From M0108 sp963841065 (GTDB lineage Bacteria > Pseudomonadota > Gammaproteobacteria > Chromatiales > Chromatiaceae), in contig CAWJBI010000033.1 of NCBI GenBank assembly GCA_963841065.1, forward strand, positions 86,475 to 150,474: 64,000 nt of DNA. The letters run 5' to 3'. The notes under the pieces were generated by a model that saw only the letters and a list, made by a program, of their open reading frames with translations, was not told the DNA's origin and did not search any database. Of the stretch, positions 41,919 to 52,800 are shown one piece after another. A program made the position numbers and the translations under genes. The first letter of the stretch is position 1; every line of letters starts with the position of its first letter.

Positions 41919-44198
41919 CGCCAGTTAGGAGTCGGTGCAACTCTTCCTCGGAGATCACTCGTACACCCAGTTTCATAGCCATATTCAGCTTGGAACCAGC
42001 TTCATTACCCGCAAGAAGGTAATCGGTCTTAGCGGATACGCTACCGCTCACCCTGGCCCCCAGGCCCAGGAGCCGGTCCTTGATCTCATCCCGGGGCCGG
42101 CTCAGGGTACCAGTGATAACGATCGTCCGACCAGAGAGGGAGGAGCCCGATCGGCCTTCGCTGCGGAGCATCCCTGGACGACGGGCCAGTGAATACCGGC
42201 GGCCAGGAGATGCGAATGACCTCGTGATTGTGGGGCTGGGCGAAGAAACGGACGATTTGATTCGCCACCTTGTCGCCAATCCCAGCCACCAGGACCTGAC
42301 ATGGGTTCTCCAGGTCTTCGGTGCCTGCCCGCGCAAGGCATCCAGGGTGGGGAATCGTTCCACGATGGCATCGGCAATGTTTGGGGAGATGCCAGGAATC
42401 GACTGATTTGCCAGCCAGTCCGCCAACTCCTGACCGGCGGCAGGTTCCGCTCGGGATACGTGCCAGGAAATCGACGATCCGCTGGGCTGTTGTCTTACCC
42501 ACACCCGGGATGCCGCGCTGGAATAGCAGATCTTCGAGGTCACCGCCATTAGGGACTCGAGGTCACCGAAGTGATCAGCCAGGGCCAGAGCCGTGGCTTC
42601 CCCGACCTCGCGGGATGCCGAGGGCGAAGATAAAACGTGCCAGAGTGGTGGAGCGACTGTGCTCCAGGGCAGCGAGCAGGTTTTGGGCGGACTTGTCGCC
42701 CATGAGATCCAGGCCGGCCAGGTCTTCATGGCGCAGGGCGTAGAGGTCCGCGGGGTCCCGCGCCAAGTCCCGCTCGACCAACTGGTCCACCAATTTCCTC
42801 GCCCAGGCCCTCGATGTCCATGGCCCGACGGGAGGCGAAGTGGAGGATGGCCCTTTTGCGTTGGGCAGGGCAGTATAGGCCGCCGACACAGCGGGCCACG
42901 GCCTCGCCCTCGGGCTTGATGACCGCCGAGCCGCAGACTGGGCAGTTAGCGGGGAGGGCCACCGGGGCGGCACCTTTGGGCCGGCGCTCGAGCAGCACGC
43001 GCACGATCTCGGGGATGACATCGCCCGCGCGGCGCACAATAACGGTGTCGCCCGGACGGACATCCTTGCGCCACACCTCGTCGATATTATGCAAGGTGGC
43101 GTTGGCAACGGAGACGCCGCCAACCTGCACTGGTTTGAGGCGCGCCACCGGGGTCACGGCACCCGTGCGGCCCACGTTGAATTCCACCGCCTCGACCATC
43201 GTCAAGGCTTCCATGGCCGGGAACTTATAGGCCACTGCCCAACGCGGGGCGCGGAAGCTGGAGCCGAACCGCGCTTGATCAGCCTGTCTTGATTGGATAC
43301 GGACTGATCAGACAAGGCATCCACCTTGAAAACCACGCCATCGATCTCGAAGTCGAGTCCATCACGGCGCGCGCTCATAGATTTGTAGTAGTTGATGCAA
43401 GCATCAATACCATCCAGAACTTGCCAGTGTGGGGAGATAGGCAGGCCCCAGCCCCGCAGAGTTCGAGACTGGCACTCTGGGTGGGTGCTAACTCGCCTCT
43501 CTCGACGGCGCCAAATCCATAGCAAAAGAAAGTCAGTGGTCTTTGGGCGGTCACGCGGGGATCCAGTTGACGCAAACTACCTGCGGCGGCATTGCGCGGA
43601 TTTGCGAAGACCTTGCCACCCTCACGCCTCGCGCGTTCGTTAATAGCCTCTAAGCCGGCCTTAGGCAGGACTACCTCGCCGCGCACCTCAAGGATGAGGG
43701 GCCAGCCCTGCCAAGCAGACGCAGTGGAACGGTCTTAATGGTACGGACCTGAGCCGTCACGTCTTCGCCAATATGACCATCGCCGCGCGTTGCAGCCCGA
43801 GTCAGGATAGCATTTTCATAAGTCAAGCTAATGGCAAGACCATCTAGCTTGGGCTCAGCCAGATAGCGTACCTGTTCTCTGTGAAGATCCTTGCGCATCC
43901 GCGCATCGAAGTCGCGCAACTGCCCCTCATTCATGGCATTGTCCAATGAAAGCATGGGCACCCGATGCGCCACCGTGGCGAAGGTCTCCAGGGGACGGCC
44001 ACCCACGCGCTGGGTCGGGGACTCGGGGCTGATCAGTTCGGGATGGGCGGCCTCCAGTGCCTGGAGTTCTCGCCACAAGCGGTCGTACTCGGCGTCCGGT
44101 ATCTCTGGATCATCAAGCACATAGTATCGGTAGTCGTGGTAATCGATGAGCTGGCGCAAAGCCTCCGCCCGGCTGGACGGATCCTCCGCCGAGGCCAT
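41908..44198 (-). CDS. ligA: NAD-dependent DNA ligase, at least five frameshifts
   Basis: The ligase is complete in content but spread over several frames. The segments are: adenylation domain from 44198 (LRQLIDYHDYRYYVLDDPEI, SLDNAMNEGQLRDFDARM, nucleotidyl-Lys in AEPKLDGLAISLTYEN); VVLPKAGLEAINERARREGG, KVFANPRNAAAGSLRQLDPR; GLDFEIDGVVFKVDALSDQS; OB fold and zinc finger ARLKPVQVGGVSVANATLHN, NCPVCGSAV...CPAQRKRAILHFASRRAM; HhH region KSAQNLLAALEHSRSTTLAR; and BRCT GRTIVITGTLSRPRDEIKDR. Frame changes fall near 43690, 43440, 43235, 42800, 42610, 42460 and 42320. Since LigA is essential, most shifts are probably sequence errors; a true pseudogene would require another ligase. Confidence 0.85.
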
Positions 44199-44204
44199 CC
44201 CTGC

Positions 44205-44990
44205 CTACTCCGCCATCCGATTGGTAATGAAGGCCATGACGCGCTGGCGCAACCCCTCCTCGCCCTCGGGGGTCAGGGGCTGACGCCGGTCGTCGCGCAG
44301 TTCGCCGCCCAGGTCATTGGCCAGGCTGTGGGCGGTGCCGAGCAGTTCCTCCAGACGGCCGGGGTCGCCGGCTTGACCATCGAGCTGGGCAAAGAGGGTC
44401 AGGCCCGGGGTCTCGAATTCCGCCATGGCGCCGAAGGGGAAGGTACCGGGCTTGACCATGTTGACCATGCTGAAGAGGGTTTCGGTATGATGCTCGTCGC
44501 CCAGTTTGCAGTGGAAGATTTCCTGATCGCCCGGCTCCAGGCCGGCGATGCGGGCGGCGTGAACAATGGATGCGCCCTGGAAATGAGGGCCGCAGGCAGC
44601 TACGTGCAGCACCAGAAGCAGGGGGCCCGGCGGGAAGGACTCCTCGGCGAGGTCCGGATCAGGCTTGAAAAAATTGAAATGGGTCGCCTCGGCCCTGTCC
44701 CGGGACTGAAGCCTGGATTCGCCCTCGGCGCCTTCGCCCTCCTCAGCGTCCAGATCCCCTTCATCCCGGCCCCAGACCCCCAGGCGTGGCTCCCGCTTGG
44801 TGTCAATCTTGTCGTGGTCGGTCTTGAGTTCCCAGCCTTCGGCATTCGAGCCCTGGCGACCCAGATCATCAGGGTCCTCTGGCTCCGCGTCCTGGTCGCG
44901 ATGGCGGCGGCGCTGCTCCCAATAGTAGAGCCCGGCGATGACCAGGGCGCCAAGCACGGCGAGGATGATGCGGAGTAAATCGGCGTCCAT
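44205..44990 (-). CDS. zipA: Cell-division protein ZipA
   Basis: A 261-residue membrane-anchored FtsZ partner. A single N-terminal helix (LLRIILAVLGALVIAGLYYW) is followed by a charged linker (about residues 25-115) and the C-terminal FtsZ-binding domain (LLVLHVAACGPHFQGASIVH, EIFHCKLGDEHHTETLFSMV, NMVKPGTFPFGAMAEFETPG). The ATG at 44990 gives the expected MDADLLRIIL start. It is 6 bp upstream of ligA, the usual order. smc, which commonly precedes zipA in relatives, is not present; rlmKL lies on the other strand instead. Confidence 0.92.
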   Translation of the reverse strand: MDADLLRIILAVLGALVIAGLYYWEQRRRHRDQDAEPEDPDDLGRQGSNAEGWELKTDHDKIDTKREPRLGVWGRDEGDLDAEEGEGAEGESRLQSRDRAEATHFNFFKPDPDLAEESFPPGPLLLVLHVAACGPHFQGASIVHAARIAGLEPGDQEIFHCKLGDEHHTETLFSMVNMVKPGTFPFGAMAEFETPGLTLFAQLDGQAGDPGRLEELLGTAHSLANDLGGELRDDRRQPLTPEGEEGLRQRVMAFITNRMAE

Positions 44991-45303
44991 GGGCTGCTCG
45001 GATATGGAGGCGGAAGTTAACAAAGGGATTTGAAGTATAACCCGGATCGGCCACGGCGACAGTTTCACCAAGGGCGCGGCCAAGCCCAGGTAGGCTGCGG
45101 CATCCTTCACCCCGGCCGGCCTCAACCGCCAGGACGAGACCTGAGTGAAGGCGGTTCGGCAGGCCAGCGGGAAAGCGTGCGGTCCGAATTGGGGTTAACA
45201 GGCGCCAATATTGGCCGTTAACACATCAATCGGCAAGTAAAAGCCGTAAGATGTCATCCTTCGATGTGCCTCATGCCAGCCCCTTGTCAGCACCAGTCCC
45301 GCC

Positions 45304-47484
45304 ATGCCCGACTTCTTTGCCACTGCCCCTCGGCACCTGGAATCCCTGCTTGCCGATGAGTTGCGCGGCCTCGGCCTCCCCTCGGTCAAGGAGGCCCGGG
45401 GCGGTGCCCGCTTCTCGGGCTCGGTTGCGGACGCCTACCGCGCCTGCCTCTGGTCGCGGGTCGCCAACCGGGTGCTGCTGCCGCTTACCAGCTTCCCGGC
45501 CACGGACAGCGACAGCCTTTACGCCGGGGCCAGCGCCCTCCCCTGGGAGGAGCATCTCCCCCTGCGGGGCACCTTCGCTATCCAGTTTGACGGGGCGGAG
45601 GGCGGCATCAGCCACAGCCAATTTGGGGCCTTGCGGGTCAAGGACGCCATCGTCGATCGCTTCCGTTCCCGGGTTGGCGAGCGTCCCAGCGTGGACCGGG
45701 AGCGGCCGGACCTGCGGGTCCAGGCCTATCTGCATCGCGGTCAGGTGACCCTCAGCCTGGACCTGTCGGGCGACTCCCTGCACCTGCGGGGCTACCGCCA
45801 TCAGGGCAGCGCCGCGCCCCTAAAGGAAAATCTGGCGGCCGCCATCCTCTTGCGTTCGGCCTGGCCAGCCATGGCCCGGGAGGGCGCCGCCCTCCTCGAC
45901 CCTCTGTGTGGCTCCGGCACCCTCTGCATCGAGGGCGCCCTGATGGCCGCCGACATAGCCCCTGGGCTCGCCCGCGTCCATTGGGGGATGACCGGCTGGC
46001 TGGGGCACGAAGAAGGCCCCTGGCGGGAACTCCTGGCGGAGGCGCGGGAGCGCCGGGCCCTGGGTTTGGCGCGGTTCGACGCCATCAAGGCCTCGATCCG
46101 GGGCTACGACCGGGATCCGGCCGCGATCCGCGTGGCCCTCGACAATCTGGATCGCGCCGGGCTGGCGGGTAAGGTCCACTTCGAGCGCCGCGACCTGAGT
46201 CAGGCCAACCCAGGTCGCGAGGGGGATCTGGGCCTGGTGGTAGCGAATCCGCCCTACGGCGAACGCCTGGGCGAGGCAGAGGAGCTGACGGGTCTCTACG
46301 GCCTGCTGGGCACCGTGCTCCGCGAGCGATTTCGTGGCTGGCAGGCCGCCGTCCTGATGGGCAACCCGGACCTGGGGCGGCGGATGGGCCTGCGGGCCAA
46401 GGGCTATCACAGCCTCTACAATGGCCCCATTCCCTGCCGGCTGCTCCATTTCGAGGTCAAGGAGGAGAATTTCGTCTCCGACCAGCCCCGCCCCCTGCCG
46501 GTGACAGACCGGGGGCCTGGCGCCACGATGCTGGCCAACCGGCTACGCAAGAATCTAAAAAATCTGGAGAAATGGCGGCGGCGCGAGCAAGTGGACTGCT
46601 ATCGGCTCTACGACGCCGACCTGCCGGAATACGCCCTCGCCCTAGACCTCTACGAGACCCGGACGGGTGAACGCCTCGCCAATGTCCAGGAATACGAGGC
46701 CCCCTCCAGCATCGACCCCCTGGACGCGCGGCGCCGGTTACGGGAGGCCCTGGGCGTCATCCCCGAGGTACTGGAGATCCCCGCCGCGCAGCTCTTCTTT
46801 CGCGTCCGCCGGCGGCAGAAGGGCAAGGATCAATACCAGCGCCTCGACAGCCAGCGCCGCTTCTTCCAAGTCCAGGAAAGAGGCCTGAAGTTTCTCGTCA
46901 ACTTCGAAGACTACCTGGATACGGGCCTCTTCCTGGACCATCGCGAGGTACGCCGCCTGATCGGGGAACTGGCGGTGGGGCGGCGTTTCCTGAATCTCTT
47001 CGGCTATACCGGGGCCGCCAGCGTCCATGCCGCCGCTGGGGGTGCCCTGGCCACCACCACGGTGGATCTGTCACGGACCTATCTGGATTGGGCGGGTCGC
47101 AATCTCGCCCTCAATGGCTTTGGCGGGCGCGACCATGAACTGATCCAGGCGGATTGCCTGCACTGGCCGCGCGCGGAAGCCGGCCGGCGGCGCTGGGGCC
47201 TGATCCTGCTGGACCCGCCCAGCTTCTCCACCTCCAAGCGCATGACCGCCACCCTGGACATCCAGCGGGATCAGGTGGCCTTGATCCAGGATGCCCTCCG
47301 GCTCCTGGAGCCCGGCGGCATCCTGATCTTTTCCAACAATCTGCGCCGCTTTCAACTGGATCGGGAGGCCCTCGACAGTTGGGGTGCCCTGGAGATCACG
47401 AATATCACCGCCGCGACCCTGCCCAAGGACTTCGCCCGCAATCCGCGCATTCACAACGTCTGGCGGATCGAATGGCGCCCTTGA
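45304..47484 (+). CDS. rlmKL: Bifunctional 23S rRNA methyltransferase RlmKL
   Basis: A 726-residue fusion. N-terminal THUMP and RlmL methyltransferase (about 1-380): FFATAPRHLESLLADELRGL, LLDPLCGSGTLCIEGALMA, VANPPYGERLGEAEELTGLY; it makes m2G2445. C-terminal RlmK (about 400-726): RLRKNLKNLEKWRRREQVDC, NLFGYTGAASVHAAAGG, LILLDPPSFSTSKRMTATLD, RRFQLDREAL; it makes m7G2069. Both SAM-binding and catalytic loops are intact, with no frame damage over 2.2 kb. The ATG is at 45304. It stands alone between zipA (minus) and the HAD gene (minus). Confidence 0.95.
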   Translation: MPDFFATAPRHLESLLADELRGLGLPSVKEARGGARFSGSVADAYRACLWSRVANRVLLPLTSFPATDSDSLYAGASALPWEEHLPLRGTFAIQFDGAEGGISHSQFGALRVKDAIVDRFRSRVGERPSVDRERPDLRVQAYLHRGQVTLSLDLSGDSLHLRGYRHQGSAAPLKENLAAAILLRSAWPAMAREGAALLDPLCGSGTLCIEGALMAADIAPGLARVHWGMTGWLGHEEGPWRELLAEARERRALGLARFDAIKASIRGYDRDPAAIRVALDNLDRAGLAGKVHFERRDLSQANPGREGDLGLVVANPPYGERLGEAEELTGLYGLLGTVLRERFRGWQAAVLMGNPDLGRRMGLRAKGYHSLYNGPIPCRLLHFEVKEENFVSDQPRPLPVTDRGPGATMLANRLRKNLKNLEKWRRREQVDCYRLYDADLPEYALALDLYETRTGERLANVQEYEAPSSIDPLDARRRLREALGVIPEVLEIPAAQLFFRVRRRQKGKDQYQRLDSQRRFFQVQERGLKFLVNFEDYLDTGLFLDHREVRRLIGELAVGRRFLNLFGYTGAASVHAAAGGALATTTVDLSRTYLDWAGRNLALNGFGGRDHELIQADCLHWPRAEAGRRRWGLILLDPPSFSTSKRMTATLDIQRDQVALIQDALRLLEPGGILIFSNNLRRFQLDREALDSWGALEITNITAATLPKDFARNPRIHNVWRIEWRP

Positions 47485-47493
47485 CGGGGGGCA

Positions 47494-48153
47494 TCAGGGC
47501 TCCAGGTTACGCTCCAGCCATTCCCTGAGTTCCTGAAACTCCTTGAGGCAATCCAGGGGCTCATGGCGGAGCAGGCGTTCCGGGTGATGGACGCCATAGG
47601 CGACCGCCAGGGCCGCCACGCCCGCGTTGCGGGCCATCTCCATGTCAAATTCCGTGTCGCCGATCATGAGGGTCTCGGACCGGTCCGCCCCCAATTCCGC
47701 CATGACCTGCAGCAGCATCTCCGGATGGGGTTTGGAGAAGGTCTCGTCGGCACAGCGTGTTGCATGAAAGTGACTCCGCAGCCCCGTGCTCGTCAGGGCG
47801 GACTCCAGACCGCGCCGACTCTTGCCGGTCGCCACCGCCAGCAGCAGGCCACGGGCATTGAGGTCCTGCACCAACTCGCGGGCGCCCGGGAAGAGATGGG
47901 ACTCGGTCTCCTGGCCGCCCAGAAAGTGGAAGCGATAGCGATCGACCAGTTCGCGCCGCTGGAGAACGCTCCCGTCCGGCCAGAGCATGGTCATGGCCTC
48001 CTCCAGCCCGAGGCCGATCACCTCGCGGGCAATCTCCCGGGGCGGCGGCATCTCGCCAAGATCCGCGAAGGCGGACTGGATGCAGGCCACGATCCGGGCC
48101 TCCGAATCCATGAGGGTTCCGTCCCAGTCAAAGACAAGCAATTTGTACGACAT
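47494..48153 (-). CDS. HAD-superfamily (IA) phosphatase, phosphoglycolate-phosphatase-like
   Basis: A 219-residue hydrolase. Motif I LVFDWDGTLMDSEARI, motif II AVATGKSRRGL (Thr), motif III KPHPEMLLQVMAELGAD (Lys) and motif IV LMIGDTEFDMEMARNAGVAA are all present, with a helical cap between. The group is often encoded beside rluC, as here (141 bp upstream gene rluC on the same strand), and may remove damaged or by-product phosphates. The exact substrate is unknown. Convergent with rlmKL by a 9-bp gap. Confidence 0.9.
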   Translation of the reverse strand: MSYKLLVFDWDGTLMDSEARIVACIQSAFADLGEMPPPREIAREVIGLGLEEAMTMLWPDGSVLQRRELVDRYRFHFLGGQETESHLFPGARELVQDLNARGLLLAVATGKSRRGLESALTSTGLRSHFHATRCADETFSKPHPEMLLQVMAELGADRSETLMIGDTEFDMEMARNAGVAALAVAYGVHHPERLLRHEPLDCLKEFQELREWLERNLEP

Positions 48154-48293
48154 GGCGGAAATGCCTGATCAGCGGGGAATGGCGTTAATACGGCAAGAAG
48201 CGTGCAAAGAGAAATACCGCTGGTGGAAACGCCAGTAAGGCGCCTGGGACCCAATCTTGGGACACTAGGATAATCCCTAGGGCCGCCTTTCCC

Positions 48294-49253
48294 CTACTTT
48301 TTAATTCCCTCCAGCCGCGCGAGCAGGGCCTCGAGCTCGGTGGGCAAGGGGGCCTGGAGACGCAGGGGCTGGTCGAGATGGGCGGGTTGCAGGCTCAGGG
48401 AGGTGGCATGGAGAAAGAGGCGCCGGAGACCCTGGGCGCGCAGGGCCTTGTTGGCGGCCTCGTCGCCATACTTCTCGTCCCCAGCCACGGGCGCGCCCAG
48501 ATGGGCGGCGTGGACGCGAATCTGGTGGGTACGCCCCGTAATGAGGCGCGCCTCGACCAGGTCCAGGTCACCGAGGCGCCGCAGGCGGCGAAACTGGGTC
48601 CGCGCTGGCTTGCCCTGGGCGGTATCGACCCGCACCACCCGCTCACCGCTCTTGAGGGTGTTCTTGAGCAAGGGGGCATCCAGGGTCATCTCGGGCCTCG
48701 GCAGGGGCCTGACCAGGAGGGCCAGATAGCGCTTTTCGACGCCATTCTCCCGCATGAGGCGATGCAGATCGCGCAAGGTGCTGGCGCGCTTGGCCAGCAG
48801 CAGACAGCCGGAGGTATCGCGGTCGAGGCGGTGGACCAATTCCAGCTCCGCCCCGGGGCGCATCTGGCGCATGGCCTCGATGAGGCCGAAACTCAGGCCG
48901 CTACCGCCATGCACCGCCAGCCCCGCCGGCTTGTCCAGCACCAGGAGGCGCTCGTCTTCGTAGAGGATGGCGCCGGCGAGGCCACGCAGCCGGGACTCCG
49001 GCGCCTGACCGGGCGGCCGGGGCTCGACGGTACGCAGGGGTGGGATACGCACCAGATCACCCGGTTGCAACCGGTAGTCCGGCTTGACCCGGCCCTTGTT
49101 CACCCGTACCTCGCCGCGCCGGAGGATGCGATAGACATGACTGCGCGGCACGCCCTTGGCCTTGGCCAAGAGAAAGTTGTCGATACGCTGGCCGGCAAGC
49201 TCGGCATCGATGCTTACCAGGACGACCGCCTGATGGGGGGCCTCATCCGGCAT
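48294..49253 (-). CDS. rluC: 23S rRNA pseudouridine(955/2504/2580) synthase RluC
   Basis: A 319-residue enzyme. The S4 RNA-binding domain is at about 15-75 (AGQRIDNFLLAKAKGVPRSH, YRILRRGEVRVNKGRVKPDY). The catalytic domain carries LVHRLDRDTSGCLLLAKRAS, where the Asp of RLDRDTSG is the nucleophile, then KRYLALLVRPLP, ITGRTHQIRVHAAHLGAPVA and GDEKYGDEAANKALR. RluC modifies three uridines near the peptidyl-transferase centre. It is divergent from rne across 597 bp, the common arrangement. Confidence 0.95.
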   Translation of the reverse strand: MPDEAPHQAVVLVSIDAELAGQRIDNFLLAKAKGVPRSHVYRILRRGEVRVNKGRVKPDYRLQPGDLVRIPPLRTVEPRPPGQAPESRLRGLAGAILYEDERLLVLDKPAGLAVHGGSGLSFGLIEAMRQMRPGAELELVHRLDRDTSGCLLLAKRASTLRDLHRLMRENGVEKRYLALLVRPLPRPEMTLDAPLLKNTLKSGERVVRVDTAQGKPARTQFRRLRRLGDLDLVEARLITGRTHQIRVHAAHLGAPVAGDEKYGDEAANKALRAQGLRRLFLHATSLSLQPAHLDQPLRLQAPLPTELEALLARLEGIKK

Positions 49254-49850
49254 GAGGTGGGAAGCAGCAACAGCGGTGAGAGGAGATCTGGTCCATAACC
49301 TTGATTCGATTGATGCGATCGGCGATCATTGATACTATTGGAAGGCTGCGACGTACCGGCCCCTTAGCCTGGAACGGCGCTGCAAACAGACGATTTCCCG
49401 GGCGATTCCACATAGGCCGCCCCCCGTGCCAATCCCTCGGCGCCCCGACATACCCTTTGCCGTCGGCCGGCACCTTGCGCTAAACCAGCGGCGTCCCTTA
49501 TATCAGGCGGTCGCGGATTGTACACCGAGACGGCCCCGGCGCATCGGTTTGGTGAGATTCGATTCGATTCGATTCGCCCCCATCCCAGTGCCCAGATTGC
49601 CCCAAAGGTCCAGCGCCCCCTCAGCACAGGAAGGCGCTGGTCCTAAGCGCACGGGGTTCAGACAGGGCCCCGCGACATGAAGGATCACGCGCGCCTGTCC
49701 GCGCGGCCCTTACCGCTCGCCGCCTCACGAATGGCGGGGGCTTGGAGGGCCGGCGCGGCTGGACAGACCCCCGGCCATCCGCCCCCACCTCGGCGGCGAT
49801 GGGCCGGCCAGAGTCCCGGTAGACCAGCGCGCCTAGCTGCGAGACAAAGA
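49254..49850. promoter_or_regulatory. rluC/rne divergent intergenic region (rne leader)
   Basis: A 597-bp non-coding stretch between the two starts. In gammaproteobacteria the rne leader is long and lets RNase E limit its own mRNA; size and position fit this. GC-rich inverted segments near 49700-49800 could fold. The only frames here are short and without ribosome sites. A GATTC tandem repeat lies at 49556-49576. Exact promoters cannot be read with confidence. Confidence 0.5.
49556..49576. repeat. GATTC tandem repeat in the rne leader
   Basis: Four exact copies of gattc plus one further base, in the presumed untranslated leader of rne, about 275 bp before its start. Short tandem repeats can slip during replication; an effect on rne is speculative. 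Confidence 0.6.
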
Positions 49851-52800
49851 ATGAAAAGAATGCTGATCAACGCAACTCAGCCGGAAGAGTTGCGGGTGGC
49901 CATTGTCGATGGCCAGAAACTCTTCAACCTGGATATCGAATCCCCAGGCCGGGAACAGAAAAAGGCCAATATTTACAAAGGCTATCATCACCCGCGTCGA
50001 GCCCAGCCTGGAGGCCGCCTTCGTCGATTACGGGGCCGAGCGCCACGGCTTCCTGCCCCTCAAGGAAATCGCCCGCAGCTACTTCACCGAGGAGGCGAAC
50101 AAGCCGGGCGCTCGCGTCAACATCAAGGACGCCCTCACCGAGGGCCGCGAGGTGGTGGTCCAGATCGACAAGGAGGAGCGCGGCAACAAGGGCGCGGCCC
50201 TCACCACCTTTGTCTCCCTGGCCGGCCGCTACCTGGTCCTGATGCCCAACAACCCGCGGGCCGGCGGCGTCTCCCGGCGTATCGAGGGCAACGACCGCTC
50301 CGAGTTGCGCGACGCCATGAGCCAACTGCAGATCCCCGAGAACATGGGGCTCATCGTGCGCACCGCCGGCGTCGGCAAGAGCGTCGAGGAGTTGCAGTGG
50401 GACCTCAACTACCTCAACCAGCTCTGGGCCGCCATCGAGCAGTCCGCCGCCGAACGTAAGGCGCCTTACCTGATTTATCAGGAAAGCGACGTCATCATCC
50501 GCTCCATCCGTGACCACCTGCGCACGGACATCGGCGAGATCGTGGTCGATGACCGCAAGATGTACGAGAAGGCCGAGGCCTTCATCCGCCAGGTCATGCC
50601 CCACAACCTGCGCAAGCTGCGGCTCTACGAGGACGAGGTGCCGCTGTTCACGCGCTACCAGATCGAGAGCCAGATCGAGTCCGCCTTCCAGCGCGAGGTG
50701 CGCCTGCCCTCCGGCGGCTCCATCGTCATCGACCATACCGAGGCCCTGACCTCCATCGACATCAACTCCGCCCGGGCCACCAAGGGCGCCGACATCGAGG
50801 AGACGGCCCTCAACACCAACCTGGAGGCCGCCGACGAGATCGCCCGCCAGTTGCGCCTGCGCGACCTGGGCGGCCTCTTCGTCGTCGATTTCATCGACAT
50901 GACCCCGGCGCGCAACCAGCGCGAGGTCGAAAACCGGCTGCGCGATGCCATGAAGGAGGACCGCGCCCGGGTCCAGTTGGCGCGCATCTCCCGCTTCGGC
51001 CTGCATGGAGATGTCCCGCCAGCGCCTGCGCCCCTCCCTGGGCGAATCCAGCCAGACTCGTGTGCCCGCGCTGCAAGGGCCAGGGCACCATCCGCGGCGT
51101 CGAGTCCCTCGCCCTCTCCATCCTCCGCATCCTGGAAGAGGAGGCCATGAAGGAGAACACGGAGCGCATCCTGGCCGAGTTGCCCGTGGACGTGGCCACC
51201 TTCCTCCTCAACGAAAAGCGCCGCGCCATCCTCGAAATCGAGAAGCGCCAGCGCCTGAGCGTCCTGCTCCTGCCCAGCGCAGCACCTGGAGACACCGGAC
51301 TACCGCATCGAACGGGTTCGCACCCAGGATGCGGAACGGCTGACCCCCGATCAGCCCAGCTATCAACTGGCGGGTAAGATCGAGGAGCGACATGTGGAAC
51401 TGGGGCGCGCCGCTGAGCCGGTACGCGTGGAGGAACCCGCCATCAAGCAACTCGCCCCCTCGGAGCCAGCGCCGCCGCCCCGACGCCAGGAACAGCCACC
51501 CATGCCGGTTCAGCCGGCCCTGCCAGCCCAGGAACAACGGCAGCCGGAAAGCCTGCTCAAGCGGCTCTGGACCAATCTTTTCGCCCCGCGCCATGCCGAG
51601 GAACCTGCCCCGGTGCCGGCGCCGGTGCCCACGGCCCGGCCCGAGCCTCCGCGGCGGACCAGACCCGCCCCACGGCCAGCCAACCCATCTCGACCGGTGG
51701 AATCCCAGCCTCAGTCGGGCCGCCCCCCCAGCGGCGGCGGTGACCGGGATGCCTCCCGGCAACGTCCGGCGCAACAGCCCCCCAGGCGCAACGAACCACG
51801 CCGCGAAGAAGCCAGGCGTGAGGATGTGAAGCGCGGGGAAACCCGGCGCGAGGAGGTCCGCCGTGACGAGCCCAGACGCGAGGAGCCCAGGCGAGATGAA
51901 CCCAGGCGTGAAGAGGCCTTTGGTCCCAGGCCCCTGACTGGTGGTCCTCAGTCACGCCCCCAGCCCCCCGCCACTCAGGCTGGGGATGAGCAGCCCCCCG
52001 CTCCACCGACCCCGGCCAGGGGCGAGGGCGGGGAACGCGGCGAGGGCGGCGGCGAAACCCGGCGCAGCTCCCGGCGCGGGGGTCGCGGTCGCGGTCGACG
52101 CGGCGGCGAGGCGCGCCGCCCCGAGGACGTCACCCCGGCGGCTCCCCTGGAGGAGAGCGATGCCCTGGACTTTTTTGACTGGGATCTCATCCCAGCGGAA
52201 GGCCCCACCCAGCCCCTGGCCAGGCCTGGCCAGCCACCGACGACCGCCCTTGCTCCCCCGGAGCAGACCCCAAGGAAGGCCCCAACAAGACCTCATCGAC
52301 GCGGAGGAGACCGGCTGGACACCGGCAAGAGTTCGCCGAGGCCGAGGCACCGAGGCCGCCCCGGGAGGAAGAGCCAAAGCTTATCCTCGAGGCTATTCAA
52401 CCCACCCCGAGGACCGAGCGACCCGGCTAACCAGCCGGTGGCCGCCGAGGCAACCCCGGAGGACGAAGCTGAATCCAAGCCTTCCCCGAGCCCTGATCGA
52501 GGAGAGACGCGGAGGCCCCCAGCAAACCCCGCTCCCGGCGGCGTCGCGGCGGACGTGGCCGGCGTGGCCGTGGCAATAGCGGCGAGGCCAGCCTGGATGA
52601 GTCCGATCAGGATGAAGCCGGCGAAGACGAGGATCAGCCCGAAGCCAGCGCGGCGGAGGATCTGACCGAGACCCTGGCCCCGGCGGCACCCGTCCGCTCC
52701 CCCCCCAGGCCCAGCCGCTCGAGTTTGCCGAGACCCCGAAAGGAGGCCGAGACCCAGTTCACACCGGAAAAGCCGGAGCTAGTCGCCGAGGAGGGGCCCA

